Shown piece after piece: positions 23,897 to 34,982 of a stretch of DNA of 64,000 nt. The stretch comes from Lactarius indigo (taxonomy: Eukaryota > Basidiomycota > Agaricomycetes > Russulales > Russulaceae), in the NCBI GenBank assembly GCA_025766275.1, contig JAFKAC010000007.1, positions 558,001 to 622,000 of the forward strand, read 5' to 3'. Each line of letters opens with the position of its first letter. The first letter of the stretch is position 1. A program made the translations under genes and the position numbers. The notes beneath the pieces are model-generated. The model saw nothing but the letters and a program-made list of their open reading frames with translations, did no database searches and was not told where the DNA came from.

Positions 23897-25723
23897 CTAA
23901 CCGGCCTCCCAAATCAGGTCAAGCATAGGGACCCGCAGATCACGACCTAGAGCGAGTGCGACGTCATATGAGATTCCACACTTGTACATAGGCGGTCCGT
24001 CGAGGCGATCTGGCGGGGATACTCGCAAAAGAAGATGAGCCGCGGAAAGCTCCGTGACCTTTTTGGCCGTGTCAGCGCCTGTGCAACCAACAGTACGGTT
24101 TCCGAAGACATACCGCTCCAGACGTGTGCACCCGTACTAATTCCATCTCGGTGTATTCTCCGAGTTGCGTGAACTCCTTGGTGATAGCTCGCATTTCGAG
24201 ATCGTACTCTTCAAGTAGAACGGCAAGTATCGCACTCATTCGGTCAAGCGGGAATGATGCAGGGCCGACGAGACGTTGAGGCACCTTGTCATCGATACGT
24301 CAATTCGCTGCGGGTGTCAACAGGAGATCGGCCCCACCTTCGCTGGAGTACTTCCACTGCGTTGCGGTGCCTTACGGGTCCCACCGCCACGCCGACGCCT
24401 AGATCGCGTTTCACGGCTTCGAGCGAACATACGCATGTCTGTCCTCGGGGGATTCGAGGAAGCAAGAAAAGCCGCGAGTAATATATACTTCTGTAGGGTG
24501 GATAGGGAGCTGATGGTCGTTTCAACGCCTTTCTCGTCACTTGCTGGACCATCTGTTACGTCAGGGGTCTGACTCCACGTACGAGCGTGCATCCGTCGAG
24601 GGAGGAGTGCCTCAAGTGCAGCAGTGAAGCTAGGTAAGAACACTCGCAGAAGGCGCATGCGTACGTCCTCTGGGATGGGGTGAAACTGATTGGCGTCCCT
24701 TTGAGCATCGAGAACCGGTGCGACAAAGTTGGGCCACTGTGCGGCTGCGACGTAAGAAAGTTCGTGAGGGTCGCGGGTGAACGGGGCGCAGATGCTACAG
24801 AGCGCGTCCACATATTGTGCGTAGAATTGCGCAAGAGCGGGATGGTAGGCGTGTGGTGCAGCCGAGACATCACCATCCGTGGGAAAGTGAGATACCAGAA
24901 TCCGACGTGTCTCTGTGGCAATAACAATTCTAGCCAAATAAAAAGCAAGAAACTAGATACGCACCTTCTTGAGAAGGAGGACGCACCGATAGGTGAAATG
25001 GATCAACGGCCGCACCCATCAAAGGTTTGATCTCTTCCCAAGGAGACTGAGAGATGAATATTGTATGTATCTCCACCTTTGACTTGACTATGGTTTAATT
25101 AGAAGTAAGCCAAATGTAAGACGGACGTACTAACTCGGTCAATCTTGTGAGGGGGACGAGGAGTTCGGGCAGCGACTCCTTTATCCTCTCCGCCCGCTCA
25201 ATGATTAGGACCATCTTCACGGTATTCTTCCGCACGTGGGCTTTAGCTTTTCTTTGCGGTGTTCGTCCTGCTTCACCATCGCTGAGTTGGGCGTGTAACA
25301 CACGCAGACCGTGCAGGAAACCGTCGAGACTATCATTGTAACGCACACCAGTGAACCCTCCGGGCCAGTTTTCACACCCGTCATCCCAACGAGGATGCCA
25401 CTTGGCCAGACGGTTGAGGGTCGTGTCATAGAAGAGTCGCGGCGTGAAACACGCGATCGCGTTGACCTGCGCAGATGCGATGGTGGGTAGTCGTGTCGTC
25501 TTCCGGAACAGAAGACCTTGCATCGACAGCAGGACAAGGATGAGATCAAAGCGTCGACGAGGGATGTAGTGACCCGCGCTGTGTAAGGATCATGAACGTA
25601 TGTGAAGGTGGGTGGACACGTTGTCACGAGCGTGATTAATTGGGATATGAGAACACCATTTCCTGGAAAGCTGTCTGATATTTCTCTAGTGAGACATTCG
25701 AGTTGCTCGAGATAGCTTGCCAT
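23897..25723 (-). CDS. ORC5: Origin recognition complex subunit 5
   Basis: A subunit of the six-protein origin recognition complex, which marks replication origins in the nucleus. The start is MASYLEQLECLTREISDSFP at 25723. The N-terminal AAA-like part follows: CPPTFTYVHDPYTARVTTSL sits where the Walker A loop should be. VNAIACFTPRLFYDTTLNRL and SLDGFLHGLRVL come next, then KMVLIIERAERIKE at the Walker B position. The middle and C-terminal parts match ORC5: RPSYIWL, LPSFTAALEALLPRR, STLQKYILLAAFLASSNPP, MFARSRETRSRRRRGG, PQRLVGPASFPLDRMSAIL and the last exon SAAHLLLRVSPPDRLDGPPM, ending VPMLDLIWEAG with TAG at 23897. About 500 residues. The Walker A lysine appears absent. The family call rests on several conserved blocks in order. 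Confidence 0.88.
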
Positions 25724-26264
25724 GGTAAAAATGGATTGGTGGACCAAGACCTGGATCGGGACGTGGTAAGAAACACGTGATGAGACTGTGATTCGGCCTT
25801 GGATTGGCTTTTTACACCCAGAAAACGCGAGACTCATGAAAGAACATATCTCTTTGTTGAAAGAAAAAAATTGAATGAATTATTCGTTCACAGCAGTTTG
25901 TTCGCGGTAAAGAGACTCTATGTCTGCAAGACATTATTTCCGACGCAAAATGCACGAAGGGATATAATGTCCTTGTTTATGTCTGATAAGGGGTTTTCAG
26001 AAACCAATTCAGGCTTATGGTGATAGGCGCCGAGAACAGGAAAAATGGTATCGATCAAACACAATAACTATTCACTATGCTTGTGAGCAGTACTGTAATG
26101 AAAGAGATTATCTAGCACGGGCAAATGGGCGCACGACGGCCATCACTACCGATTTGTTACTATATCGGATGGTGATCTCCGATTCGGACGTACTCAGCAG
26201 CGCCTCCCGATCAACCAACACACCTCCTAGCCTTCCTTTCAACACTCACCTTCATTCTTACACT
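25724..26264. promoter_or_regulatory. Divergent ORC5/profilin promoter region
   Basis: This 541-bp interval separates the start codons of ORC5 (-) and profilin (+). Pyrimidine-rich sequence (ccttcctttcaacactcaccttcattctt) directly precedes the profilin ATG, as is common before highly expressed fungal genes. No clear TATA box was assigned. Confidence 0.5.
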
Positions 26265-26822
26265 ATGTCCTGGCAGGGTATATCCCATCTGTTTTAATTT
26301 CATCCACAAGATCTTTTAATCCGTGCGTTTATAGCTTACGTCGACACCAATCTTGTGGGCAGCAAGAGAGTCTCTAAAGCTGCTATACTCGGCCAACAAG
26401 GGGGTGTCTGGGCAGCGTCCTCAGGTTATATTGTGTGTACCATGTCTGACCTGCCTTGTTTTAGCAGCTAAGCCACCTTAACCCTGGTAGCTCTCGCCAC
26501 AGGAGCAGAAAGACATCGTAGCTGCTTTTACCAATTCAGATCACGTCCGGACAAACGGACTCAAGCTCGTTGGACAGAAGTTCTTCACCCTCCAAGCAAA
26601 TGACCGCAGTATCTATCTGAAGAAGTCGGTACGCACAACACACATCTCGTTGTTAATTTATGCATCCCCTATGCTCACTCGCGTACTTAGGCTGATGGGG
26701 CAGTCATAGTAAAGACGAAGCAGGCAGTGCTCGTTGCTGAATACGAGGCGCCAATCCAAGCGCCTGAGGCCACTCCGATAGTCGAGGGCCTCGCCGATTA
26801 CCTGATCAGTGTGGGCTATTAG
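26265..26822 (+). CDS. PFY1: Profilin
   Basis: An actin-monomer-binding protein that also binds poly-proline and phosphoinositides and controls actin polymerisation in the cytoplasm. The start MSWQ at 26265 splices (intron 26278-26334) to AYVDTNLVGSKRVSKAAILG and QQGGVWAASSGY. After a second intron the next exon encodes EQKDIVAAFTNSDHVRTNG and LKLVGQKFFTLQANDRSIYL. A third intron (donor TCG|GTACGC, acceptor CTTAG) leads to ADGAVIVKTKQAVLVAEYE and the invariant C-terminus EGLADYLISVGY, with its stop at 26820-26822. Total length is about 123 residues, as expected for profilin. The exon 2/3 join after SSGY is uncertain: the simplest splice gives SGYIEQK, three or four residues shorter than usual. 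Confidence 0.94.
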
Positions 26823-28180
26823 AAGGTACGAGGGGCGGGTATGATTTGTTCGACCTGTACGGCTGGGAAGATCTGCAACTTTTACACGAATAAAGTCGAA
26901 GCTGGAAATTCCTGTTACTCGTTTCTCTGCAAGGCGTGTGCGTTACATGTATTCAGATAGCGATAGCCGGTTCGTCGTTATCACAGCAAGATCCAAGACA
27001 AAGCGATAGAGCCCCTTCGCATCATTCTCCCACGGCGCTGGAGTGGTTCGTTTTGAACCGGCCACAAATTCAGTCTCCACCCAAACATGATTTTTTTTTT
27101 TTTTTGATTCTCTTCACCGAGACAAACAGAACGTGATTTCTGACGTCAACTCCTTTGGTCAAGAGGGGTGTTATTAGCTAATAAACTATGAGCATTCCAA
27201 AGTCTCTACAGTTGAGGCCAATGGTGCGTGACATCCATACTACGTCACTATCCCATGCCCACTCCTCTCGCTTGCAGTTGGATAGTGTGCCCTCTTTTCC
27301 CGCAAATGAGGGTGCACGATGCAAAGGGGGGAGGGGGGGCTTCTGGGTTTGCGCGTGCGCCCTGGTCCACTTACAAGGGGGACGCAGCTTCGGTATCTGT
27401 GCAAGCCCCGTTTGCATGTCACCCCTCCACGTCTCCCCCTTTGCCGAACGGGGGCACTCGATTCCTCCGTCCCTACGAGCTACTTCGCGTGTCCTTCTGC
27501 GCACAAACGTTATTTCAGGCCGATTTGGGGTTTGCACCCGTAGGTGACAGCATCCCCATTCCTGCGCGAACGGGGGCTATCGTGCGCCACTCCCCTTGCA
27601 CGCAGTCGGCGGTGGCCCGAAAAAGGAGGGAAAGGGAACTAACTGGGGGTGTAAACAAGGGGTGAGCCCAGAGCAAAAGAAGAGAGAGATGGTCCGCTGC
27701 GTCCGCTACATTCTGAATATGTTATTTAACCTTATATTTATTATGTTTGTCACATACGTACATGATATTAACAGAAAACAAGTAAAGGACAAATCAGAGG
27801 AGTTTGAAGCTGAGTCACGGGAAACGGCCCGGGCCGTGGGAAGGATGTATCGCTGATGGGTTTCCGTCTGATAACGCCCTTGACGCCACCATCATTGCCA
27901 TATTCCCTTGGGCAGCCCGATGAAGAACTACATAACCCTCTGTCTACGCATTCAATTCGACGGGCAAAGTGGACAGAATGTATCGGAGACCGATGTTCAT
28001 TCGCTCGTGCCCTGGCTCAGAAGTGTCCTTACAAATGTTGGATTGCCACATCCTAGGCCGACGAACGTTGTGAAGCCTCACCATGGTACGAGTGATATTG
28101 ACATGTACTGGGATGTGGTGTCTACAAACGTGAGAACTTGCTCCTTACGTTGTCATTCTCAGTGAGCCTAACTTCGCATC
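26823..28180. other. Intergenic, no gene recognised
   Basis: This interval holds the profilin 3' flank and then 1.3 kb without a conserved frame. A T16 tract lies at about 27091. Between 27190 and 27660 open frames occur on both strands in GC-rich sequence, but they lack motifs and I do not call them. Confidence 0.4.
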
Positions 28181-28904
28181 ATGGAACAGCCTGTTATAAA
28201 GCATGTTTGTGACCGGTGTCAAACAGCGCAGGCATCGACCCTGCGAGAAAACCTCATGTAAGCACTTCTTCACATCTTGGGTCATTAGGTGGGCTTACAG
28301 TGCGTACAGCGTTCGCTTGATGGTGTATGCCTATTTACTTCGGTCTGCTCCTGTGCGCGCGCTGAGACAATGACTCTCCTGTTCTCTTGAAGGTTTTTTC
28401 TTTCATATAACGCTCGTGAGATTCCGAGTGGACTGCCACCTATAGTTGTGAAGCAATGCCCTTGTTATAAAACAACTACCGCTGGAACTGGTGGTAACGG
28501 CTCGCATTCACAGACAAGCGAGCTCGAGGCTAGGCTACGTACGGTGTTCGAGAGCGCTGGAATCAGCGTTCCACCGCAGCCCCAGCCTCAGAATCTTGCT
28601 TGTACGTCTGGCTTGTTATTCTTCTTCTTTTTTTTTTTTCGCTTCTTGTTCACGAGGTGGAGCAGCCTACATCCCGATGTTGGAAAGCTACATACAAGCG
28701 CTACGTCTCAAAGCAGAACGGGAGACCACCAGACGGATAGAAGCAGAATCTAACCTCGCGGAAGAGGAGGCGCGTCACGCTCGTATTTTGCTGAACATTA
28801 AAGAGGAATGCCGAGAACCTTTTGTGGTACCGGCGTTGCTCGACGCATTCGTTGCGCTTTCCGAGACTGTGGACAATGTCACTGTCTCAGGAATGAATAG
28901 TTAA
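28181..28904 (+). CDS. Hypothetical coiled-coil protein with Cys motifs
   Basis: Function not recognised. The ATG at 28181 opens MEQPVIKHVCDRCQTAQAST. A first intron (donor CTCAT|GTAAGC, acceptor TTGAAG) joins LM to FFLSYNAREIPSGLPPIVVK and QCPCYKTTT. The CxxC followed by CxC could bind a metal. A second intron carrying a long T tract (about 28600-28660) separates SAGISVPPQPQPQNLA from the C-terminal exon: MLESYIQALRLKAERETTRR, then AESNLAEEEARHARILLNI, a predicted coiled coil, ending VDNVTVSGMNS at 28904. About 180 residues. It lies 160 bp upstream of the O-methyltransferase, same strand. Consistent splicing of two introns argues that it is a real gene. Confidence 0.6.
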
Positions 28905-29066
28905 ATTGCGTCAACTTTGGGTGCTTCGATTTGAACGCATGAGATGTCATGCATGTCAAGGCCCAGGGGTGGCATCACGTCACACTCGTCATCGATTCAT
29001 CGCTCGCTCTTGATATAACAAGTACCGACTTGGATCAGACGTGCTTTGCTTTTTGCGTCTACAGAG

Positions 29067-31797
29067 ATGACATTTGCTACCCTACGCGCTCTACAAGCTA
29101 TTATTGGTGGCGCTATCGACGAGATATATGCCGCCTACATATCAGAACATCCCCAACGACAAGATCCTTCTAATCCCTCCCCTTCATCCTCGCCTCCTTC
29201 TCCAAAGCACCACCGCTCACCTACTCCCCCCATCCTTTCTCTTTCAAACCACACCATTTCCTCTGCCTCACACTACTCTCAATCTCAGTCATCTAATACC
29301 CAAATTCCGCCTTCCAGTCATGACCTAATTCTCGACTTTCCCGACCTCAACCTTCCTGGAGACCCCTCTTCTCCTGCAGAGCAACTTACCTCTCGCCCAG
29401 ATGTCGCGAACGCCATATCTCGCATCATCTCTGCAGCCTCGCAGCTAGCCGTTGTCGTTCGCCCCCCTCTTTTGACAATATGCGATGCTACCATGATTGT
29501 GCGCTCAATCTCTCTTTTTCTTTTTTTTTTTTTTCTCACAAATTGTAATCAGTATCACCTTCCATCGTGCCTACGATTCTTTGAGGCATCTCACATCCCA
29601 GAACTCCTTAGTTCTGCTGGCCCCGCAGGCTTATCTGTTATAGAAATATCCGCCAGCGTAGGCGTAGACTCTGTGAAAATCAGTATGTCCTTACAGGCGT
29701 CTTCCCCCGTCGTGTTTCCCTTGACGCCGCGTTTAGGCCATATATTACGACTACTTGCTACCCACCATCTCGTACGGGAACGCGAACCGGACGTTTTTGC
29801 GCTTAATCGTGTCTCCGCTCTCCTAGACTCTGGACGCTCGTTCACAGAATGCCGGGCTGCGTAAGTATTCCCCCCCCCCCTTCGTTTCCCACTTAGCGTG
29901 TCTTGCATGGTGACCTACTCGTAGCCCCGAGAAGAAATATGATGCCGAAGGTGGCGGCGTCGCCGCCCTTGCAGCCTTAAAGTGTGTCTCTTCCTATCAA
30001 TGAAGTCATTTGTCCGCTCATACCCTGTATTCACAGTACCGACGAACTCTTCAAAGCTTCCGCCTATTTCACAGATGCTCTTCTATCCTCTCCGGAAATA
30101 ACTTCAAAGCGTACACCCTTCGCCGGCATTTTCTCTCGTAGCAGTAGCACAGAACCACCCATCCCACCCACGACTACTTCCACAACAAGCACTACACTCC
30201 TCCCCCCCATATCTCTCACATCTGGACCAAAATCTCCTTCAACCCAGAATGTACCTAAATCTCCGCTTGCTCGTGCACAGCCTGTCATCCGCCGCTTGCT
30301 ATCGCGCCCCAAACTATCTACTTCGAACGACGACCGCCCATTTTCGTTTCCAATTTCACCTTCGCACGTTACCACACCGGATACGGGGCCGGTACTTGCG
30401 CCTACGGCCTTCAACTTATCACAGCGCACCACCCTCTCATACTGGACTTGGCTCGAGACTCCCGAAAATAGTACCCGGCTTGCAAGATTTGCCAGGGCTA
30501 TGGCTGGGACTGAAGGCTGGATGGGCTCATCGGATGCAGAATTATGCGGTAATCTCTATCTGCTTGCAAAGAAATGCCCATTCTTAACAGGTTGCGACAG
30601 CTTTTCCGTTTCCAGACCTAGCAGAAGGTGCACTCGTTGTGGATGTCGGTGGTGGGATTGGATCGACGACCTTGAGACTTGCGCAGCGGTTTCCAAATTT
30701 TCGATTCATCATACAGGACCGCGAACCGGTGTGCAAGCTTGGCGAAGACGTGCGACTTTCCTTTTGCAACCACTTGCTGTGATACTGATTAGTGCCATGT
30801 AGGCATGGCAGGTTCACAGCCCCAGTTTGATTAAATCTGGTAGAGTACGCTTCCAAGGTCCGCCTCGAGCACGCGTTTGATTTGATTTATTTTATGATTC
30901 AGAATACTGACCGCTAAACGTTAGTGCACGATTTCTTTAAACGTCAACCTAAGCACGATGGCGACATCAAAGCTGCTGTCTTTATTTTGCGTGTGGTCTG
31001 CCACGATTGGCCCGATGTACTCGCTCGACGCATCCTCCTTCAACTGCGCCGCGCCGCGGATGAGGGTGCACCCGATAAGAAGCCGACGTACCTCGTCATT
31101 GGCGACCATCTCTTACCTTACGCGTGTACCGGTGCGAGGGAATCAGAGCCCAAAGTCGAGGGAGATACAGAGGCCCTACGTGGGGCGCGCTGGCCACTCC
31201 TTGCGAATCTTGGCGGGGCTAGTACAAACGCATACTGGTTGGATATGACAGTCAGCTTTATTTTTTGCGACTAGCCATTATATATTGACACGGGTGCAGA
31301 TGCAAGTGACTCTTGGCGGACAAGAGCGCACACTTCCAGAACTGCGGTCGCTTGCTGAAAGTGCTGGCTGGCGATTAATTCGCGTTGCCCGTACCGAGGG
31401 ATCCTCGTTCGCGTACGTTGTTGCTGAACCCGGCCCTATACCCTCGGAGTCGTCACTAGGAATCGCTTCCCCTTCTATCGGAACACTCCCAATAGAAGAC
31501 GCGGAAGAGGAGATACCACCAGCAATGCTAGCCAGGGGAGCGACTCCAGTGATGGATATGTTGGTCGCCGCAAGGACGTTATTGAGTGCCGGGACCGGGG
31601 GGAAGAAGGGGAAAGAAGGAGACGGTGTATGGGCGCGGTGGACGCAGCGCAGACCACATGCGGATGAAAACGACGCTCGCAGGGGACAAATGGGCCCTTG
31701 GTTGGCCACCGAGAAGGGCGCACCGTCACCACCACCGGGGGGACAAAATCGCGGACTTCTAAAGAAGGTTTCTCTATATTTTGGTGAGGGAAGTTGA
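29067..31797 (+). CDS. O-methyltransferase with large low-complexity inserts
   Basis: A predicted SAM-dependent O-methyltransferase of the plant/fungal COMT-like type, acting on a small-molecule hydroxyl group. The start MTFATLRALQAIIGGAIDEI is at 29067. The dimerisation/winged-helix part includes LPSCLRFFEASHIPELLSSA, GHILRLLATHHLVREREPDV and STDELFKASAYFTDALLSS. The SAM-binding motif is ALVVDVGGGIGSTTLRLAQR with FIIQDREPV. The catalytic region is VHDFFKRQPKHDG then ILRVVCHDWPDVLARRILLQ, with the expected His-Asp-Trp. Two parts are unusual: a Ser/Pro-rich insert (29160-29350, and again 30120-30390, SLTSGPKSPSTQNVPKSP) and an extension of over 100 residues after the usual end at SSFAYVVAEPGP, finishing LLKKVSLYFGEGS at 31797. 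At least seven introns are needed. The substrate is unknown. Confidence 0.86.
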
Positions 31798-33773
31798 GGA
31801 TACTCGGTGATCGCCACGTGTACGAACCCAAGAGTTTGTATTGTGAGGGGCAAGTGTTACTTGTGCAGTAGGGTTAAGAGCACCCTTTGATTGTAACACC
31901 GTGATTTACAATTTAATTCGTGTTAGTGAGGTGAGAATGTATCTATTGTCTGGTTCGCCCGTCAGCGGCTCTCCTAAGGGTCAACCAAGTTGCTACCGCA
32001 GACCTCCTTCCCTTCTACGGTCCACCTCAATCGTAGTGCACCATTTATCCCCCTAAATCCGGTTCTCACACAAGAGCGGCGGATAGTATATCACCGAGCA
32101 AAGCCGGAAAGATCTTCTCGGTAATGTTGACAGACGGAAACGAGATTTGTGTTTATGTGATCACTTTTATTCGGTGACTCTCAGTACTGTCCTACAGTAA
32201 TCTCTTTGAGAATCACTGCCTTACTCTCCCGTTTGGTATGGCGTCGGGAGGGGAGAGGACTGGGGTACGGTGCAGGGAAGTGTGCTAACTCTTGCGCATA
32301 CTAATAAGTGGCGGCAAGAAAACATGCAGGCGGTCTGCATAGAGTCTGGACAGAAGCACGCAGTACCTCTCGATGGGGGAATGAGGGGTTTGCGTCTCCG
32401 AGGCCCCATCGAGGCCTCATGGTCGATCCCTTGACAATTATTGTGCGTGGCAGGCTGGCGGGATAAAAGTTTTCTAGTTCGTTGAACCAATCGAGAGCTT
32501 TGGTGGACGGATGGCAGCACGAAAAAGAGGAACGAGCAATTGCCGCCTCGTCCATTCACTCGGAGACTATGCTCTATGCCGCCGCCCCTTTGTCGCTCCA
32601 GCAGAGTCTGGCCACTTGTAACAGCCTCTATAACTGCCCGAGCCTGACAAGTAAAATCCGTGATTGATAAACGCAGATATACGTAACCTATTCACTAGTA
32701 TTGACGCAATACTGACGGTTGAACGTTGAACGTTGACCGCCAACATGAAGATCTCCAGTGGACTACTTCACATAAATCACTTGCTACTATACCCGTAATA
32801 TGCTAACTCAGAAGCGTTTACTAGCGCTTACAACTTACATTACTTACGTGACACGTACTAACGGCTCATTGCTCAGTAAATCTAGGACTGAACCGTTCAA
32901 ATTTCAAAACTCCAACCCCCGTGGCGACTTATGCCTATGCTCCTGGTTCTTGATTGGATGCAACAGGGGAGTTGTCTATTCTCACAGATCCTTCTCAGCC
33001 CCCCCACCCCCCCCCCCTAATTGGACAAGTCCATCTGTCCTGAACACGAAATTGCTCTCCCACTGCATTGTCCGCGACTCCGCGACTTCCTTGATCGGCA
33101 ATAAACCACGTGCATCGGTAGGACACATAGCCTCGATCAAAAATGAACATGGCGAGCTCTTGAATGGAAACCTGCGGTCGCATCGTGCTGATAGCCGGGG
33201 AGTCGATGAAAAAACTCGGAGCCGGTTGGTCCTAATAACGATTGCTGGCAGGGTCCTCTCGCTTAATTATTTGAGACTAATTAAGCGTGCGGTCTACTGT
33301 CATCTTGTGCGCCAAAGATTGGGGACCGTGTCGTTCTGCACTTCCGTCTTTGCTTTGCTTGGGATATAGGAGCAGTGCTCTATCTGTAACATCTGGTGGT
33401 CTGTGTTAGGACTACGACTATGCGGGTCTCGCGCTTCGGTTTGTTTGTTTGTTGTTTGACCCGTTCAAAATGGATCGGTCACTTTCGGTCCGTCAATTTT
33501 AGTCTCTATGCTGACTTCCGCCTTGTCAGCGAACCGATCGGTTAGCGTTATTCCGGCGCTTCTCGCGTCTAGTTCAATGCTCCACTTGCAGACTCGTAAA
33601 GAGCACCACCCGTGTTGCAGTTGGCAATTTACGTTTACGTTGGTCAGCATCTGCGACCAGGATATAAAAACCCCCACACTGACCCAGAATACCCTCATCG
33701 GTTTCACCGTATCCTCCAGTCTTTACACATCAGCTCTTATTCATTCGTTCTCTCACCCTCACTCTCTATAACA
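31798..33773. other. Long intergenic interval
   Basis: No conserved gene is recognised. A minus frame at 32301-32555 (contains STKALDWFNELENFYPASLP) and a plus frame of 189 residues at 32800-33369 are open but have no family motifs. A C-rich run lies at about 33001-33018, and a short tandem gttgaac lies near 32718. Confidence 0.35.
33663..33669 (+). promoter_or_regulatory. TATA box
   Basis: TATAAAA occurs about 110 bp upstream of the ATG of the small secreted protein gene and is followed by a CT-rich leader, a common arrangement for strongly expressed fungal genes. Confidence 0.6.
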
Positions 33774-34474
33774 ATGCTCTCCTTCTCCAAGATCGTTACC
33801 TTCGCCGCCGTCGCTTTCGGCACCTCTCAGTCAGGCAGTCCCGCTCAGCCCACGGGAAGTCAATACCGAGACCTGCGTTGTGGTCTCAGGCCAACTGAAA
33901 GATTATTTGACGACTGTGGGGAGCCAACTTGAGACCAAGTTCCAATCGCTCTGTACGGGTGTCCAATATACTCCCAAGTTGATATTGCTAACCTCGAGAC
34001 AGCTTCCCTTACCAATGAGGGTGCCGCAGTTTCTACTGTCACTCCAGTTCTGGATGATGTGGTGGCCTACATCAACTGTCCAACTCGTCTGTATCAAACA
34101 GCTAGCTGGGAAACCTGTCGATGAAGTACTCAAGAACGGGGACGGTATTCTCACTGTCGATGATGTGAAGGACCTCGTTTGCAAGATCTTGGGAGTAGTA
34201 TTTGGGGCTTTGGCTCCTGTCGTTGGCCTCGTTCAGTACACTGGGCTCCTGAAAACTTTGATCGTCATTGTGTAAGTGTTTCGGGCATGGTTTCTTGGTG
34301 TACTGAAACTTAAACATTTTGTTTATTAGCAACCTTACTTGCGCCTTTGTCCAGGTTGTTATCGAGATTACTGGGGGATTCAAAGGTCTGCTTGCCTACT
34401 ACCTTCACGCTTATGTTGCAGTTGGTGCAGTCCCTGTGGTGTTGTCGATCCTCCACATCCCTGCTCCTTTTTAG
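33774..34474 (+). pseudogene. Small secreted protein gene with several frame breaks
   Basis: Encodes a signal peptide (MLSFSKIVTFAAVAFGTS) followed, in other frames, by a plausible mature protein: AVPLSPREVNTETCVVVSGQ and LKDYLTTVGSQLETKFQSL; then VDIANLETASLTNEGAAVST and VTPVLDDVVAYIN; then KPVDEVLKNGDGILTVDDVK and ILGVVFGALAPVVGLVQYTG. A proper intron (donor GT|GTAAGTG, acceptor TTATTAG, 34272-34329) leads to NLTCAFVQVVIEITGGFKGL, ending SILHIPAPF at 34474. Three one-base shifts are needed (near 33830, 33970 and 34100), and no GT-AG intron explains them. The locus is either a recent pseudogene or hit by indel errors. Composition and a late hydrophobic half suggest a secreted, possibly surface-active protein; no function is assigned. 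Confidence 0.6.
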
Positions 34475-34982
34475 AGGTGGTGTAGAATGGTTTTAGATCA
34501 CATCTGATTAATTTTTACATAATACAACGCATTAATATACCCAAATTCAAAGAGTATGTGTGCGTGATTGTTGAAAAGGTTTCTGAGTAGGTGGTTCTAA
34601 ATTTTATAGTGGCATCGATATCTTCCTGTAAATAAGTTGGAGTTGAGGTGTTGGTTAGCAGAAGTGATTGATGAACCGATGAGTACAGATGACTAAAAAG
34701 ATCCGATTGGCCATTATAACGTGACTTCCTGGCGCTTGCTTTACAGTAGGTGCGTGATTTATACCACAGTTATCTGAAATTTGATTTGGAAATATATCGT
34801 GCGGTACCATAGCACTACAATTTAAACAACAGCTGCATAAAACATCGCTATAGTGCTGCCGTACCTAGCATGAGCCACTACATCTGTGCTACTCGCTGAC
34901 AACTATTCTGAACGCAGTTCCCGATGACTTCGGAGAGGAGATATACGCTATATAAGACGTGCGTCTAGTCGAAGTATTTATA
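34475..34982. other. AT-rich intergenic spacer
   Basis: This 0.5-kb spacer is noticeably AT-rich and lies between the secreted protein gene and the dehydrogenase. It contains only the TATA-like element listed separately. Confidence 0.45.
34949..34956 (+). promoter_or_regulatory. TATA-like element before dehydrogenase
   Basis: TATATAAG lies only about 27 bp before the chosen ATG at 34983. If functional, transcription would start very close to the start codon. Confidence 0.4.

Noticed and set aside
27188..27665. Overlapping open frames on both strands
   Set aside because: GC-rich sequence without stops by chance; no motif, no splicing signal pattern, no preferred strand.
32800..33369. 189-residue plus frame
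   Set aside because: No recognisable family, includes a C homopolymer, and lacks any supporting intron or conserved block.
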